Part shown: positions 9,090 to 18,516 of the stretch, piece after piece
How positions within the stretch are numbered: the first letter of the stretch is position 1
Layout: the number at the start of each line of letters is the position of its first letter
Source of the DNA: JAVVPO01 sp036655715
Lineage (GTDB): Bacteria; Bacillota; Clostridia; Lachnospirales; Cellulosilyticaceae
Direction: 5' to 3'
DNA length: 64,000 bases
Assembly: GCA_036655715.1 (NCBI GenBank)
Contig: JAVVPO010000004.1
Coordinates: 4,974 to 68,973 of the forward strand
Notes under the pieces: generated by a model
What the model was told of the DNA's origin: nothing
The model's input: only the letters and a program-made list of their open reading frames with translations
Databases searched by the model: none
Position numbers and translations under genes: made by a program

Positions 9090-9739
9090 TGGAATCTCTC
9101 CTTTTTGCTCTCTTATTTTAAGTTACTCTCTTATTTAAGTTGCAGGTCATTTATGCTGACCATCCCTTGCTTCCCCTTTACTATATCTCACATTTTCACT
9201 AGTTTTCTATCTCCATTTATTATTGTTATGTGCAAAACAACATTTTTTTCTAATAATTACATCTGTCTTTTTGGTGATTAGATTGCATAGGCCCCTTTAT
9301 ATTTCCTTATTTATTAGTTAGTTAGTTATTTTCTTTGATATATCTTTTATTTATATTCTCCTTATGACATCCTTACCCTCCTTTTACCTACCTATTGATT
9401 TTACTAGGTTTATGTTTTATTTAATTGTTTTTCACTTTTAAATTTAACTCTTTATTTTGTTTATATAACTATATTTTTTAGTAAATTAAAATAATTTTCT
9501 TATGTATTTATACTTTTTCTCGTCTTTTCTTCTAGCTTTTCTCATTCCCTCTTTTTACTATGCTTATTATTTTAGAAATAAGGTTAAATCTGTTTTTTGG
9601 TATGCTTTCTTAAAAACTGAATACACATTTTCACTGCTATTAATATATAATTGAAGCAAATACTTTTATAAATTCTCAAACTTTTTTATCACCTCATTGG
9701 TGAAATTCACAAATAATTAAAAGGATACGGTAGATAACT
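9090..9739. promoter_or_regulatory. 650-bp divergent regulatory region of the glycan locus
   Basis: Non-coding and very AT-rich, with long T-rich tracts at 9240-9600. On the left, a block at 9180-9243 is conserved with the upstream region of binding-protein copy 1. On the right, a TATAAT (9646-9651) lies about 88 bp before the first sulfatase gene with only a poor -35 (TACACA, 9622-9627, 18-nt spacing), and an inverted repeat TCACC-N5-GGTGA follows at 9689-9703 in the leader. No regulator gene is present in the region. Confidence 0.5.
9689..9703. repeat. Inverted repeat TCACC-TCATT-GGTGA in the sulfatase leader
   Basis: A 5-bp perfect inverted repeat with a 5-bp spacer lies between the putative -10 box and the sulfatase start. 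It could be an operator half-site pair or a small leader hairpin. Confidence 0.35.
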
Positions 9740-11176
9740 ATGAAAAAACAACCAAACTTACTTTTTATTTTTGCGGATCAATGGCGGCGTCAAGCTGTAG
9801 GTTTTAATCAGCAAGATAAAGTTATTACACCTACACTAGATGCGCTTTCTAAAGAATCTTTAGTCTTTCGTAATGCGATTAGTTCTTGTCCATTATGTTC
9901 TCCTTTTAGAGCTTCTTTATTTACAGGTAAATATCCTTTATCTAATGGTGTATTCACAAATTGTAAAACAGGACTTAACATTATGCTTAAAGAAGAAGAA
10001 ACTTGTCTAAGTGATATTCTTCATGATAACGGCTATCAAACTGCTTATATCGGCAAATGGCATCTAGATATTCCTGAAAAGCACTACTTAGAGAATCCTA
10101 TCTCTGGAGCTAAGGGCTGGGATGCTTATACTCCTCCAGGTAAAAAAAGACATCATTTCGACTTCTGGTATTCTTACGGGGCAGATGACCACCATTTCAC
10201 ACCTCATTACTGGATGGATTCATCAGAGCAAATCAAAGTGAATGAATGGTCTATTACTCACGAAACAAACGTAGCTATAGATTATATTAACATGCATAAG
10301 GATTCTCCATTTGCTATGTTTATTTCTTACAACCCACCGCATAGCCCTTATGACCTTGTTCCTGATAAGTATTTAGACCTCTACAAAGATACAGCAGTAG
10401 ATTTTAGAGCTAATGTACAATTTGAGCATATTGGGTATCACACCCACGAACAAAAAGAGTATAATAAGGAAGAGATTACTACCATGACTAAGCAGTACTT
10501 CGCTGCTGTAACAGGTTTAGATGACCATATTGGTCAGGTCATTGATTGTCTCAAAGCCAATCAAATCGCTGATGATACCATTATTATCATTACTTCTGAT
10601 CATGGCGATATGATGGGCTCTCATGGGTTAATGGCAAAACACGTATGGTATGAAGAATCTGTAGGTGTACCATTCATCCTTCATTGGAAAAATGGAGAAC
10701 TTAAGACTGGTACTTCAGATATCGTCCTAGATACTACAGATATCATGCCAACTCTACTCCATTTATTGAATCTTAACTGTCCTGATTCAGTAGAAGGTAT
10801 AGATATAGCTGATTGTATCTTAGAAACTGATATGCCTTCTCAGCTAGAAGCTAACAAACCAGGCTTCTTATGTTGCTTCCCTGGACGTGATGTATTCCAA
10901 GCAGAGTTTGAAAAGGCTGGGCTTAATCAGCTAGACTTTGGCTGGCGTGGTATTAGAACACCTGAATATACTTTTGTCATTCACCTAGGTTATTATCCAG
11001 ACTGTACTACCCCTACAAAATTACTTTATGACCTCAAAAATGATCCTTATCAATTATCACCCATACCTTATGATAATGAGGCCTATAAAGATATCATCCA
11101 AAATTTAGAAACTCATCTACTTACTTGGCTAGAAAAACAAAATGATGGGTTCTTAAATATATTAAATAATCATTAA
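9740..11176 (+). CDS. Type I (formylglycine) sulfatase, cytoplasmic
   Basis: 478-residue alkaline-phosphatase-fold sulfatase. The sulfatase signature is C53-S-P-F-R57 followed by A-S-L-F-T-G; Cys53 is the residue converted to formylglycine, in anaerobes by a radical SAM maturase (anSME). Metal-binding segments are the N-terminal F-A-D-Q near residue 13 and T-S-D-H-G-D near residue 288. No signal peptide is present, so it acts on imported sugars. It is followed after 11 bp by a second sulfatase, and GH35 comes next on the same strand. The ribosome binding site (AAAAGGA) is about 14 nt from the ATG, which is long. No anSME gene is in the window. The sulfate position attacked is unknown. Confidence 0.93.
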   Translation: MKKQPNLLFIFADQWRRQAVGFNQQDKVITPTLDALSKESLVFRNAISSCPLCSPFRASLFTGKYPLSNGVFTNCKTGLNIMLKEEETCLSDILHDNGYQTAYIGKWHLDIPEKHYLENPISGAKGWDAYTPPGKKRHHFDFWYSYGADDHHFTPHYWMDSSEQIKVNEWSITHETNVAIDYINMHKDSPFAMFISYNPPHSPYDLVPDKYLDLYKDTAVDFRANVQFEHIGYHTHEQKEYNKEEITTMTKQYFAAVTGLDDHIGQVIDCLKANQIADDTIIIITSDHGDMMGSHGLMAKHVWYEESVGVPFILHWKNGELKTGTSDIVLDTTDIMPTLLHLLNLNCPDSVEGIDIADCILETDMPSQLEANKPGFLCCFPGRDVFQAEFEKAGLNQLDFGWRGIRTPEYTFVIHLGYYPDCTTPTKLLYDLKNDPYQLSPIPYDNEAYKDIIQNLETHLLTWLEKQNDGFLNILNNH

Positions 11177-11187
11177 GGAGAATTTTT

Positions 11188-12717
11188 ATGCCAAAACAAT
11201 TTATTTTTATTATGACTGATACTCAAAGAGCTGATATGCTCGGGTGCTATGGCAACAAAAACATGATTACCCCTTCACTAGATAAGTTAAGTGAGGATGG
11301 CATTCGCTTTACTAATGCTTATACAACACAGCCAGTATGTGGACCAGCTCGTTCTGCACTTTTCACAGGGCTTTATCCACATAGTAATGGTTCTTGGACT
11401 AACTGTGTAGGTCTTGATGCTACTGTGAAAACTGTAGGTCAAAGACTTTCTCACGACAACGTTCATGCAGCTTACATCGGCAAATGGCATCTTGATGGTG
11501 GAGATTACTTTGGCCATGGTAAATGTCCGGATGGATGGGACGCCAATTACTGGTATGACATGAGAAATTATTTAAATGAACTTTCAGAAGATGAAAGATT
11601 TAAATCCCGTCAAGTAGATACTATTTTTGAAGGTGACGGCGTAGATGCTTCCTTTACATATGGCCGCAGATGCTCAGATAGAGCCATAGACTTTATAGAA
11701 AAACATAAAGATGAAGATTTCTTCCTCGTTGTATCTTATGATGAACCACATCACCCATTCCTAGCACCAAAGAAATATGCCCAGATGTACAAAGAGTACA
11801 ACTTCCCTGTTAGTGAGAATGTGTTTGATTCACTTGAAAACAAACCCGAACATCACAAAGCTTGGGCTGGTCCTAGACTTCATGAAGACAGATCAAATTA
11901 TATTATCAATGAAGCTGCTTACTTTGGTTCAAACACTTTCATAGATGATGAGATTGGTCGTGTATTAGAAGCTTATAGAACTAATACACCTGATGCTTTA
12001 ATTATGTATACTTCTGACCACGGAGATCATCTTGGTTCACATCGCCTTGATAACAAAGGTGCTAGTATGTATGAGGAAATCACTAACATTCCATTCATCA
12101 TCAGTGGAACGCCTGTTAAAGCAAGCAACGTTGTAAATGAGTATCCTATTTCTCATATTGATGTAACACCTTCTATTCTTGATTACTTCAATACAGAAAA
12201 ATATGCTATGCTTCAAGGTAAATCTCTTCTGCCATTACTAAGAGATGCAGATGCTAAGATTAACAATGAAATCTTCGTTGAATTTGGTAGATACGAAATC
12301 GCACATGATTACTTTGGTGGATTCCAACCTATCCGCTGCATCTATGATGGTAGATACAAATTAGTTGTAAATTTACTTTCCTCAGATGAACTTTATGACT
12401 TAGAAAAAGACCCAGCTGAGATGGTTAACCTCATTGAAGATGAATCCCATCATGTACTAAGAGATAAAATGCATGATAAACTACTAGACTGGATGAATGA
12501 AACACGCGATCCATTCAGAGGTTACTACTGGGAAAGAAGACCTTGGAGAAAAGATGCACGTATTGCCAGCTGGAACTATACAGGCTACTGTAGACAAAAG
12601 TCTCCTGACTATGATGAACTAACAGAGTATAACTATACTACAGCACAAATCAATCCAAACCCTGTATACCAATTAGTTACCCCTGTTAATACAAGAGAAA
12701 ATGAATTAAATAAATAA
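11188..12717 (+). CDS. Type I (formylglycine) sulfatase, second copy
   Basis: 509 residues, cytoplasmic (no signal peptide). Signature C51-G-P-A-R55 followed by S-A-L-F-T-G; the N-terminal I-M-T-D-T-Q-R and the later Y-T-S-D-H-G-D-H-L-G-S-H segment supply metal and sulfate ligands. It is clearly different from the upstream sulfatase, so the pair probably removes sulfate from different positions or sugars. A good AAGGAG precedes the ATG. The 11-bp gap to the first sulfatase implies one transcript, and the beta-galactosidase gene follows after 48 bp. Confidence 0.93.
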   Translation: MPKQFIFIMTDTQRADMLGCYGNKNMITPSLDKLSEDGIRFTNAYTTQPVCGPARSALFTGLYPHSNGSWTNCVGLDATVKTVGQRLSHDNVHAAYIGKWHLDGGDYFGHGKCPDGWDANYWYDMRNYLNELSEDERFKSRQVDTIFEGDGVDASFTYGRRCSDRAIDFIEKHKDEDFFLVVSYDEPHHPFLAPKKYAQMYKEYNFPVSENVFDSLENKPEHHKAWAGPRLHEDRSNYIINEAAYFGSNTFIDDEIGRVLEAYRTNTPDALIMYTSDHGDHLGSHRLDNKGASMYEEITNIPFIISGTPVKASNVVNEYPISHIDVTPSILDYFNTEKYAMLQGKSLLPLLRDADAKINNEIFVEFGRYEIAHDYFGGFQPIRCIYDGRYKLVVNLLSSDELYDLEKDPAEMVNLIEDESHHVLRDKMHDKLLDWMNETRDPFRGYYWERRPWRKDARIASWNYTGYCRQKSPDYDELTEYNYTTAQINPNPVYQLVTPVNTRENELNK

Positions 12718-12744
12718 TATGTTAAACTAGATAACGAGAAAAAA

Positions 12745-12757
12745 TATTATACTTAAG
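12745..12757 (+). promoter_or_regulatory. TATTATACTTAA motif upstream of the GH35 gene
   Basis: The same TATACTTAA core occurs upstream of the heparinase-like gene (14634-14645) and the GH123-like gene (16803-16813). It lies just before the GH35 ribosome binding site. A shared regulatory or promoter element is possible. Confidence 0.35.
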
Positions 12758-12765
12758 GTGAGAAT

Positions 12766-14499
12766 ATGATAGAGATTACTAATAAAATTATGATTGATAA
12801 CAAAGAAGTCAGAATCATGAGTGGTGCCATTCACTACTTTAGAATGGTAAAAGAAGATTACAAAGATCGTTTACTCAAATTAAAAGCTTGCGGATTCAAC
12901 ACAGTAGAAACTTATGTCGCTTGGAATATACATGAACCTAACAAAGGTGATTTTGTATTTGATGGTCATTTTGATTTAGATGCATTTATTCAAACAGCTG
13001 CAGAACTTGGGTTGTACGTTATTGTAAGACCTGGTCCATACATCTGTGCTGAATGGGACTTCGGCGGATTCCCAGCTTGGCTTTTAGAAGACAAAAACAT
13101 GCAGTTAAGATGCTTCTACGAACCATACCTTAAACATGTTGACACCTGGTTTGATGCTTTAATGCCTCATATCGTTCCTTATTTACATACAAATGGCGGT
13201 CCTGTTATTGCTGTTCAAGTTGAAAATGAATATGGTAGCTACGGGGATGACAAAAAATACCTAGAATATATGAGACAAGGTCTTATTGCGAGAGGTGTAG
13301 ATGTTCCTTTATTCACATCTGATGGCAGTACGGACTATATGCTTACAGGTGGTACCCTTCCAAACGTCTTCAAGACAGCTAACTTCGGTGGGCATGTAGA
13401 TGAAAACTTTGATAAACTATTACAGCACCAACCAAATATGCCTCTTATGTGTATGGAATTTTGGGATGGTTGGTTCGATCACTGGGGTGTAGCTCACCAC
13501 ACTAGAGAATCAGAAGAAGTTATCAGTGTATTTGAAGAAATGTTAGCAAGAAATGCTCATGTTAACTTCTACATGTTCCATGGCGGTACGAACTTCGGCT
13601 TTATGAATGGTGCTAACTTCTATGAAAAGTATAATCCAACAGCTACAAGCTACGATTACTGCGCACTTCTTACAGAAGCGGGTGATATCACGCCAACTTA
13701 TTTAAAAGTACGTGAAACCATCGAAAAGCACTTTGGCAAAGTAGAAATGGACATTCCAGCTAACTCTATCAAAAAAGCTTACGGCAAAGTAACCTTCACG
13801 AAGCAAGCCAAACTCTTTGAGAACCTTGAGAATCTTTGCGAAGTAAAACATAGTCAGGTACCTCTTAATATGGAAGCTCTTGGTCAAAACTATGGTTATA
13901 TCTTCTACCGTAAGCAAGTTGAAGGGCCAAGAGAAAAGTTATCTCTTAAAATCTTAAACGTACACGATAGAGCACAAATCTTCTTAGATGATAAAGACCT
14001 TGGCATCTATTCAAGAGATGAAAAGCAAGAGTTAGAAATCTCTATCCCTAAAGAAGGCGCTAAATTAGAAGTACTTGTAGAAAACTTAGGTAGAGTAAAC
14101 TACGGCGCCGAACTTCAAGACTATAAAGGCATCACTAAAGGTATCACTATCGGGGATCGTTTCATCTTTGGTTTTGATATTTATAATCTTGAAATGAATA
14201 ACTTAGAGAAGCTTAGCTTTACACCAGTTACTTCTGACATTGCTACACCAAGTTTCTACCAAGCAACTTTCGAAGTTGATCAAAAACATGATACTTTCCT
14301 TAAATTTGAACACTTAACTAAGGGGTTTGTTCTTATTAATGGATTCAATATCGGTAGATACTGGAACATAGGACCTCAAGAAACACTTTATGTACCTTCT
14401 CACCTACTTAAAGAAGGCACTAATGAACTCGTTATCTTCGAACAACATGGCGCAAAAGAGCTCTCTATTGAGTTTGTAGATACTGCTATCTTAGGCTAA
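12766..14499 (+). CDS. GH35 beta-galactosidase, cytoplasmic
   Basis: 577 residues. A GH35 TIM barrel starts at S-G-A-I-H-Y-F-R (residues 19-26) and includes R-P-G-P-Y-I-C-A-E-W (88-97). The predicted acid/base is Glu155 in Q-V-E-N-E-Y-G-S-Y-G and the nucleophile Glu231 in M-C-M-E-F-W-D-G-W. Beta-sandwich domains follow, ending with the N-I-G-R-Y-W segment typical of the family. No signal peptide. GH35 enzymes remove terminal beta-galactose (some act on beta-1,3-Gal or glucosamine). In this locus it would trim beta-galactosides from desulfated oligosaccharides such as mucin-type or keratan-like chains, which broadens the possible substrate beyond chondroitin. Confidence 0.94.
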   Translation: MIEITNKIMIDNKEVRIMSGAIHYFRMVKEDYKDRLLKLKACGFNTVETYVAWNIHEPNKGDFVFDGHFDLDAFIQTAAELGLYVIVRPGPYICAEWDFGGFPAWLLEDKNMQLRCFYEPYLKHVDTWFDALMPHIVPYLHTNGGPVIAVQVENEYGSYGDDKKYLEYMRQGLIARGVDVPLFTSDGSTDYMLTGGTLPNVFKTANFGGHVDENFDKLLQHQPNMPLMCMEFWDGWFDHWGVAHHTRESEEVISVFEEMLARNAHVNFYMFHGGTNFGFMNGANFYEKYNPTATSYDYCALLTEAGDITPTYLKVRETIEKHFGKVEMDIPANSIKKAYGKVTFTKQAKLFENLENLCEVKHSQVPLNMEALGQNYGYIFYRKQVEGPREKLSLKILNVHDRAQIFLDDKDLGIYSRDEKQELEISIPKEGAKLEVLVENLGRVNYGAELQDYKGITKGITIGDRFIFGFDIYNLEMNNLEKLSFTPVTSDIATPSFYQATFEVDQKHDTFLKFEHLTKGFVLINGFNIGRYWNIGPQETLYVPSHLLKEGTNELVIFEQHGAKELSIEFVDTAILG

Positions 14500-14522
14500 T
14501 TACAGCTAATCATTTAACACTT

Positions 14523-14583
14523 AGAGGGAATATCTCAGATACAAGGTAATCTAATCAGATTATCAGAGGTACTCCCTCTTTTT
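14523..14583 (+). terminator. Terminator after GH35
   Basis: An outer 7-bp stem AGAGGGA (14523-14529) with TCCCTCT (14573-14579) encloses an inner TAATCT/AGATTA hairpin and is followed by TTTTT. Confidence 0.75.
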
Positions 14584-14624
14584 ATACACTTATTTAAGAT
14601 GGGATAAATTCATTAACCTTATCC

Positions 14625-14656
14625 TATTTAACATATTATACTTAATAGTGTATAAT
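14625..14656 (+). promoter_or_regulatory. Promoter of the heparinase-like gene with shared motif
   Basis: -35 TTAACA (14628-14633), 17-nt spacer, -10 TATAAT (14651-14656). Bases 14625-14646 match 16793-16814 in 20 of 22 positions, suggesting a common regulator site. Confidence 0.65.
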
Positions 14657-14695
14657 ATATTTATACACCTATTCCAAGATATTAAAGGAGTTACT

Positions 14696-16672
14696 ATGAA
14701 AACTTTCAATTCACAAAATTTAGAACAACTCTCACACTACTGTCAATCTCACTTTTCACATGATGTCACACATATCCTTCGCATTGCAGATGAAGTGTGT
14801 GAGCAAACTTTCTTATTCGACCTGCCTTGGGACATGGAACGTACTTTTATACCTTATACATTCAAAGATGAAATAGACTGGGATTACTCAGCTAATGGAG
14901 ATGAAGAATGGACCTTTATGCTAGCTAGACATCGCTACATGGTATGTCTTGGACAAGCTTACTCACTGACAAAAGATGAGAAGTATGCTTTAGCTTTCGT
15001 TAGATTATGTAGTGATTTCATCGATCACGCTCCACTTACACCCGTGTCTCCTAAGACAACCTGGCGTACGATTGATTCAGCTATTCGCATCGAGAACTGG
15101 ATTAAAGCCTATAGCCATATGAATGATAGCGTTCATTTCACCACAGAGTTCAAAGACAAGCTTTTTACATCACTTATAGAGCATGGTACATACTTACATC
15201 ACTATCATGATACCTTTAGAACCCTTAGTAACTGGGGCGTTCTTCAGTACAATGGACTTCTTCTTCTTGGGCTATTTATGCCAGAGCATCCACTTAGTGA
15301 ATCCTTTATCCAAACAGCTTTAACCCACTTAGAGACACAGGCCAAAATACAGGTGATGGATGATGGCGCTCACTGGGAACAATCTCCGATGTATCACAAC
15401 GAAGTTCTTCATTGCTATCTCAATGTGGTTCATATGGCTAAAGTAAATCATCTAGAGTTACCAGCTATCATCTTAGAAAAAACAAAAGCAATGTGCTATG
15501 CTAACCTTTACTGGGCTAAGCCAAATCATCATCAAGTCATTCAAAGTGATTCTGATGATACTGATGTAAGAGACCTTATTACAAAAGGTGCTTATCTCTT
15601 TGCAGACCCAGTTCTTAAATTTGCTGGTTACGAAAGGCTAGACTTTGAAGCTGCTTGGGATTTAGGTTTAGAGGCTATTAAAACTTATGAAGAACTTGAC
15701 TCTACTCCTCCGGCTGTTACTTCAATCCCGTTATCAGATAGTGGTAATTATTATCTTAGAGACTCTTGGGAAGAAAACGCAAACTTTATGCACTTCCGCT
15801 GTGGTACTCTAGGAAGTGGTCACGGCCATGCCGATCTCTTACATATTGATTTAGCAGCTTATGGTGAAGATATCCTTATAGATAGTGGTCGTTACACTTA
15901 TCTTAATACTAAAGAACGCTTAGACCTGAAATCTTCTTCAGCTCACAACACAACAACTGTAGATAATCTACAATTCTCAGAATGCACTGATTCTTGGGGT
16001 TATGGACATCTTGCCAAATATGTCAAAGGTAATTTTATCACTAAAGGAAACTATGAAATGGTATCTGGCAGTCATCTAGGCTATATGACTCTTCCAAATG
16101 GCGGTATCTACACAACACGTAAAGTCATCTATATCAAACCAGATATCTTTGTTATTGTAGATGCCTTCTATGGTCAAGGTGTTCACACTTATGAAGAACA
16201 TTTCCACTTCAATAACGAAGGGACATTATCTGTAGATGAATCTGCTATCTATACAGGTCAAAAAGCTCACGCCAAGCTTATCTGTGTATCACCTGATGTT
16301 ACTTCTGAGATATTAGATAGTCAGCTTTCTAAGCATTACAACAAAATAGAGACTAACCAAAAAGTTAAGTTCTCTAAAAATGGTGATGGCTTTACTTCTA
16401 TGCTCTCTATTATCTCCACAGATTCTGTAGATACACCAAGTAATTTTACAGCTATCAAAGTTCCAGTATCCTTTGCTGGAAAAGGTACTCTATTACGTGA
16501 TGACCAAGTGGAAGCCATCCACATTACCAAAGGAACTAAAGAGTATACAGTAATCATCTGCCACAACGAAGTAATCGGTGGTGTTGACTTACTTGTTGCT
16601 AATGGCCACCAAGGTTATGGAGAAGTCATGGTCTTTGATAAATGCGGTGACCTTACTGTCCTAAGTTGGTAA
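14696..16672 (+). CDS. Heparinase II/III-like polysaccharide lyase
   Basis: About 658 residues from the ATG at 14696, which has AAAGGAG seven bases upstream; a GTG at 14648 would overlap the -10 box and is rejected. Without signal peptide. The N-terminal helical toroid contains W-R-T-I-D-S-A-I-R and S-N-W-G-V-L-Q-Y-N-G; a Q-S-P-M-Y-H motif near residue 240 is typical of catalytic toroids. The C-terminal heparinase II/III domain has G-H-G-H-A-D-L-L-H-I-D and I-D-S-G-R-Y-T-Y near residues 375-405. Families of this fold (PL12, PL15, PL17, PL21) cleave uronic-acid-containing chains. It stands in its own transcription unit (own promoter, terminator at 16755). A second lyase of a different fold beside PL8 points to a uronate-bearing substrate. 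Confidence 0.87.
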   Translation: MKTFNSQNLEQLSHYCQSHFSHDVTHILRIADEVCEQTFLFDLPWDMERTFIPYTFKDEIDWDYSANGDEEWTFMLARHRYMVCLGQAYSLTKDEKYALAFVRLCSDFIDHAPLTPVSPKTTWRTIDSAIRIENWIKAYSHMNDSVHFTTEFKDKLFTSLIEHGTYLHHYHDTFRTLSNWGVLQYNGLLLLGLFMPEHPLSESFIQTALTHLETQAKIQVMDDGAHWEQSPMYHNEVLHCYLNVVHMAKVNHLELPAIILEKTKAMCYANLYWAKPNHHQVIQSDSDDTDVRDLITKGAYLFADPVLKFAGYERLDFEAAWDLGLEAIKTYEELDSTPPAVTSIPLSDSGNYYLRDSWEENANFMHFRCGTLGSGHGHADLLHIDLAAYGEDILIDSGRYTYLNTKERLDLKSSSAHNTTTVDNLQFSECTDSWGYGHLAKYVKGNFITKGNYEMVSGSHLGYMTLPNGGIYTTRKVIYIKPDIFVIVDAFYGQGVHTYEEHFHFNNEGTLSVDESAIYTGQKAHAKLICVSPDVTSEILDSQLSKHYNKIETNQKVKFSKNGDGFTSMLSIISTDSVDTPSNFTAIKVPVSFAGKGTLLRDDQVEAIHITKGTKEYTVIICHNEVIGGVDLLVANGHQGYGEVMVFDKCGDLTVLSW

Positions 16673-16754
16673 ACCCCACTAGGACACTTATATTCTAGTG
16701 GTATTCACATCTTAATATTATTTACATCTTAGTGCTACTTAAACAGGCTACAGC

Positions 16755-16781
16755 AAAAAAAGGGGATTTCTCCCCTTTTTT
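16755..16781 (+). terminator. Terminator after the heparinase-like gene
   Basis: An A7-GGGGA stem pairs with TCCCC-T6 around a TTTC loop. Confidence 0.9.
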
Positions 16782-16792
16782 ATTTATTATCT

Positions 16793-16814
16793 TATTTAAC
16801 ACACTATACTTAAT
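16793..16814 (+). promoter_or_regulatory. Shared upstream motif of the GH123-like gene
   Basis: TATTTAACA followed by the TATACTTAAT block, 20 of 22 bases identical to 14625-14646. A TATATT (16815-16820) follows directly, but no well-spaced -35 is seen. Confidence 0.5.
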
Positions 16815-16832
16815 TATATTTGGAGGTTTACT

Positions 16833-18488
16833 ATGCATCCTATTATTCATACCAAGTTATTAACATCTCTTGAAAAAGTCTTTCCTCACATTTGCCCAAA
16901 AGGTACCTTCACTCATATGCCTTCTATCTTTAAAAATGAAGCTTTTTCTTTTCAAGTAGCTTACACCAGTGAATCAGGGAATTTCGGTGACTACCCCGTA
17001 CTTTCTATAGATATAGAGTCTCCTCTTAAAGATTTTATCTCTATTAAGTCTGTAGGTCTTGTTCCTTCTGAGCTTCCTGCACCCTTTCATTGTGATGATG
17101 ATTATCTTTGTACTACTCCAGGCCTATTCCCAGATCCTCTTCTTCCTCTAGAGTCCCTAAAAGTAAAAGTTCTACCCCTTCAGTGGCGTGCGCTTTGGAT
17201 AGAATTAAAATCTACAACAGATTTACCACCTGGTACTCATCCTATTTCTATCTACTTCAAAAATAAAGAAAATGAAGTTGTTGCCTCTGAGACACTTGTC
17301 TTTAAAATTATAGATGCTTATCTACCGAAACAAAGATTAATCCATACGGAATGGTTTCACGTAGATTGTCTTAGTAACTTCTACACTACTAAAGTTTTCT
17401 CTGAAAAACATTGGGAGCTCATAGAAAACTTCCTACATACTGCAAGTTCACATGGTATGAATATGATTCTAACACCTTTATTCACACCACCTCTTGATAC
17501 AGAAATAGGTGGGGAACGCCCTACCGTACAACTTATAGATGTCTCTATTCAAGATGGTAGCTATGCCTTTAGCTTTGATAAATTAGATAGATGGATTACA
17601 ACTTGCCAAAGGGTTGGCATTGAATACTTCGAGATGTCTCACCTCTTTACTCAGTGGGGTGCTACTTCTATACCAAAGATTATGGCTACCGTAGAGGGTA
17701 CTTACCAAAAACTATTTGGCTGGGGAGATTCAGCCCTTGATCCTCGCTATAAATCATTCCTAGAAGACTTCCTACCACAACTTGTCACTTTCATCACATC
17801 TCGTGGTATTCGCAGCTGCTGTTACTTCCACATCTCTGATGAACCTAGCCTCACACAAGTGGATACGTACAAAAAAGCTAAAGCTTTAGTTAAAGATATA
17901 CTTCAAGACTTCCCTATTATAGATGCTCTTTCAAATATAGAGTTCTACAAAAGCTCTGCTATTGATCTCCCTATTCCATCTAATGACCATATCGGAGCTT
18001 TCATTGATGCTGATGTACCAAATCTATGGACCTACTACTGCTGTGCCCAATACAAAAAGGTAAGCAACCGTTTTATGTCTATGCCAAGCTACCGTAATCG
18101 CATTATTGCTACTCAGCTTTTCAAATACGATATAGCTGGCTTCTTACACTGGGGATACAACTTCTGGAATACACAATTTTCTAAAAAGGCCATTGATCCT
18201 TTCAAAATCACAGATGCTGGCCAGGCCTTTCCATCTGGCGATGCCTTTTTAGTTTACCCAGGAAATAATGAGGCTATAGAATCCATCCGCCTCAAGGTTT
18301 TTGCTGAAGCTCTCTATGATTTACGTGCTATGGATTTACTAGCAACCCTCACTTCCAAAGAATACGTTATGAACCTTATAGAAGGCGACTTACTAGAACC
18401 TATCACATTTAATCAATATCCAAAATCACAGGATTATATCCTAAATTTAAGATTTGTAATCAATGAACATATTATCAAACACCTTTAA
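16833..18488 (+). CDS. GH123-type (DUF4091) glycoside hydrolase, putative beta-N-acetylgalactosaminidase
   Basis: 551 residues, no signal peptide. An N-terminal beta-sandwich (about 1-165) is followed by a TIM-barrel region with the diagnostic H-I-S-D-E-P (residues 333-338); Asp336 and Glu337 correspond to the Asp-Glu pair that in GH123 assists and donates the proton in substrate-assisted cleavage of beta-GalNAc. The C-terminal part has L-H-W-G-Y-N-F-W and an A-L-Y-D-L-R motif, both common in DUF4091. GH123 enzymes known to me remove beta-linked GalNAc. That fits a GalNAc-containing substrate and the galactosamine module further along, but the activity is inferred. Last gene of the plus arm, with a terminator at 18517. 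Confidence 0.75.
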   Translation: MHPIIHTKLLTSLEKVFPHICPKGTFTHMPSIFKNEAFSFQVAYTSESGNFGDYPVLSIDIESPLKDFISIKSVGLVPSELPAPFHCDDDYLCTTPGLFPDPLLPLESLKVKVLPLQWRALWIELKSTTDLPPGTHPISIYFKNKENEVVASETLVFKIIDAYLPKQRLIHTEWFHVDCLSNFYTTKVFSEKHWELIENFLHTASSHGMNMILTPLFTPPLDTEIGGERPTVQLIDVSIQDGSYAFSFDKLDRWITTCQRVGIEYFEMSHLFTQWGATSIPKIMATVEGTYQKLFGWGDSALDPRYKSFLEDFLPQLVTFITSRGIRSCCYFHISDEPSLTQVDTYKKAKALVKDILQDFPIIDALSNIEFYKSSAIDLPIPSNDHIGAFIDADVPNLWTYYCCAQYKKVSNRFMSMPSYRNRIIATQLFKYDIAGFLHWGYNFWNTQFSKKAIDPFKITDAGQAFPSGDAFLVYPGNNEAIESIRLKVFAEALYDLRAMDLLATLTSKEYVMNLIEGDLLEPITFNQYPKSQDYILNLRFVINEHIIKHL

Positions 18489-18516
18489 AGCTATTTTTCA
18501 CTAAACCTTTTCATAC

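Noticed and set aside
9090..9739. CcpA (cre) site in the divergent regulatory region
   Set aside because: No convincing match to the cre consensus was found by eye.
14648..14695. GTG start adding 16 residues to the heparinase-like protein
   Set aside because: It overlaps the -10 box TATAAT and has no ribosome binding site; the ATG at 14696 has AAAGGAG at a proper distance.
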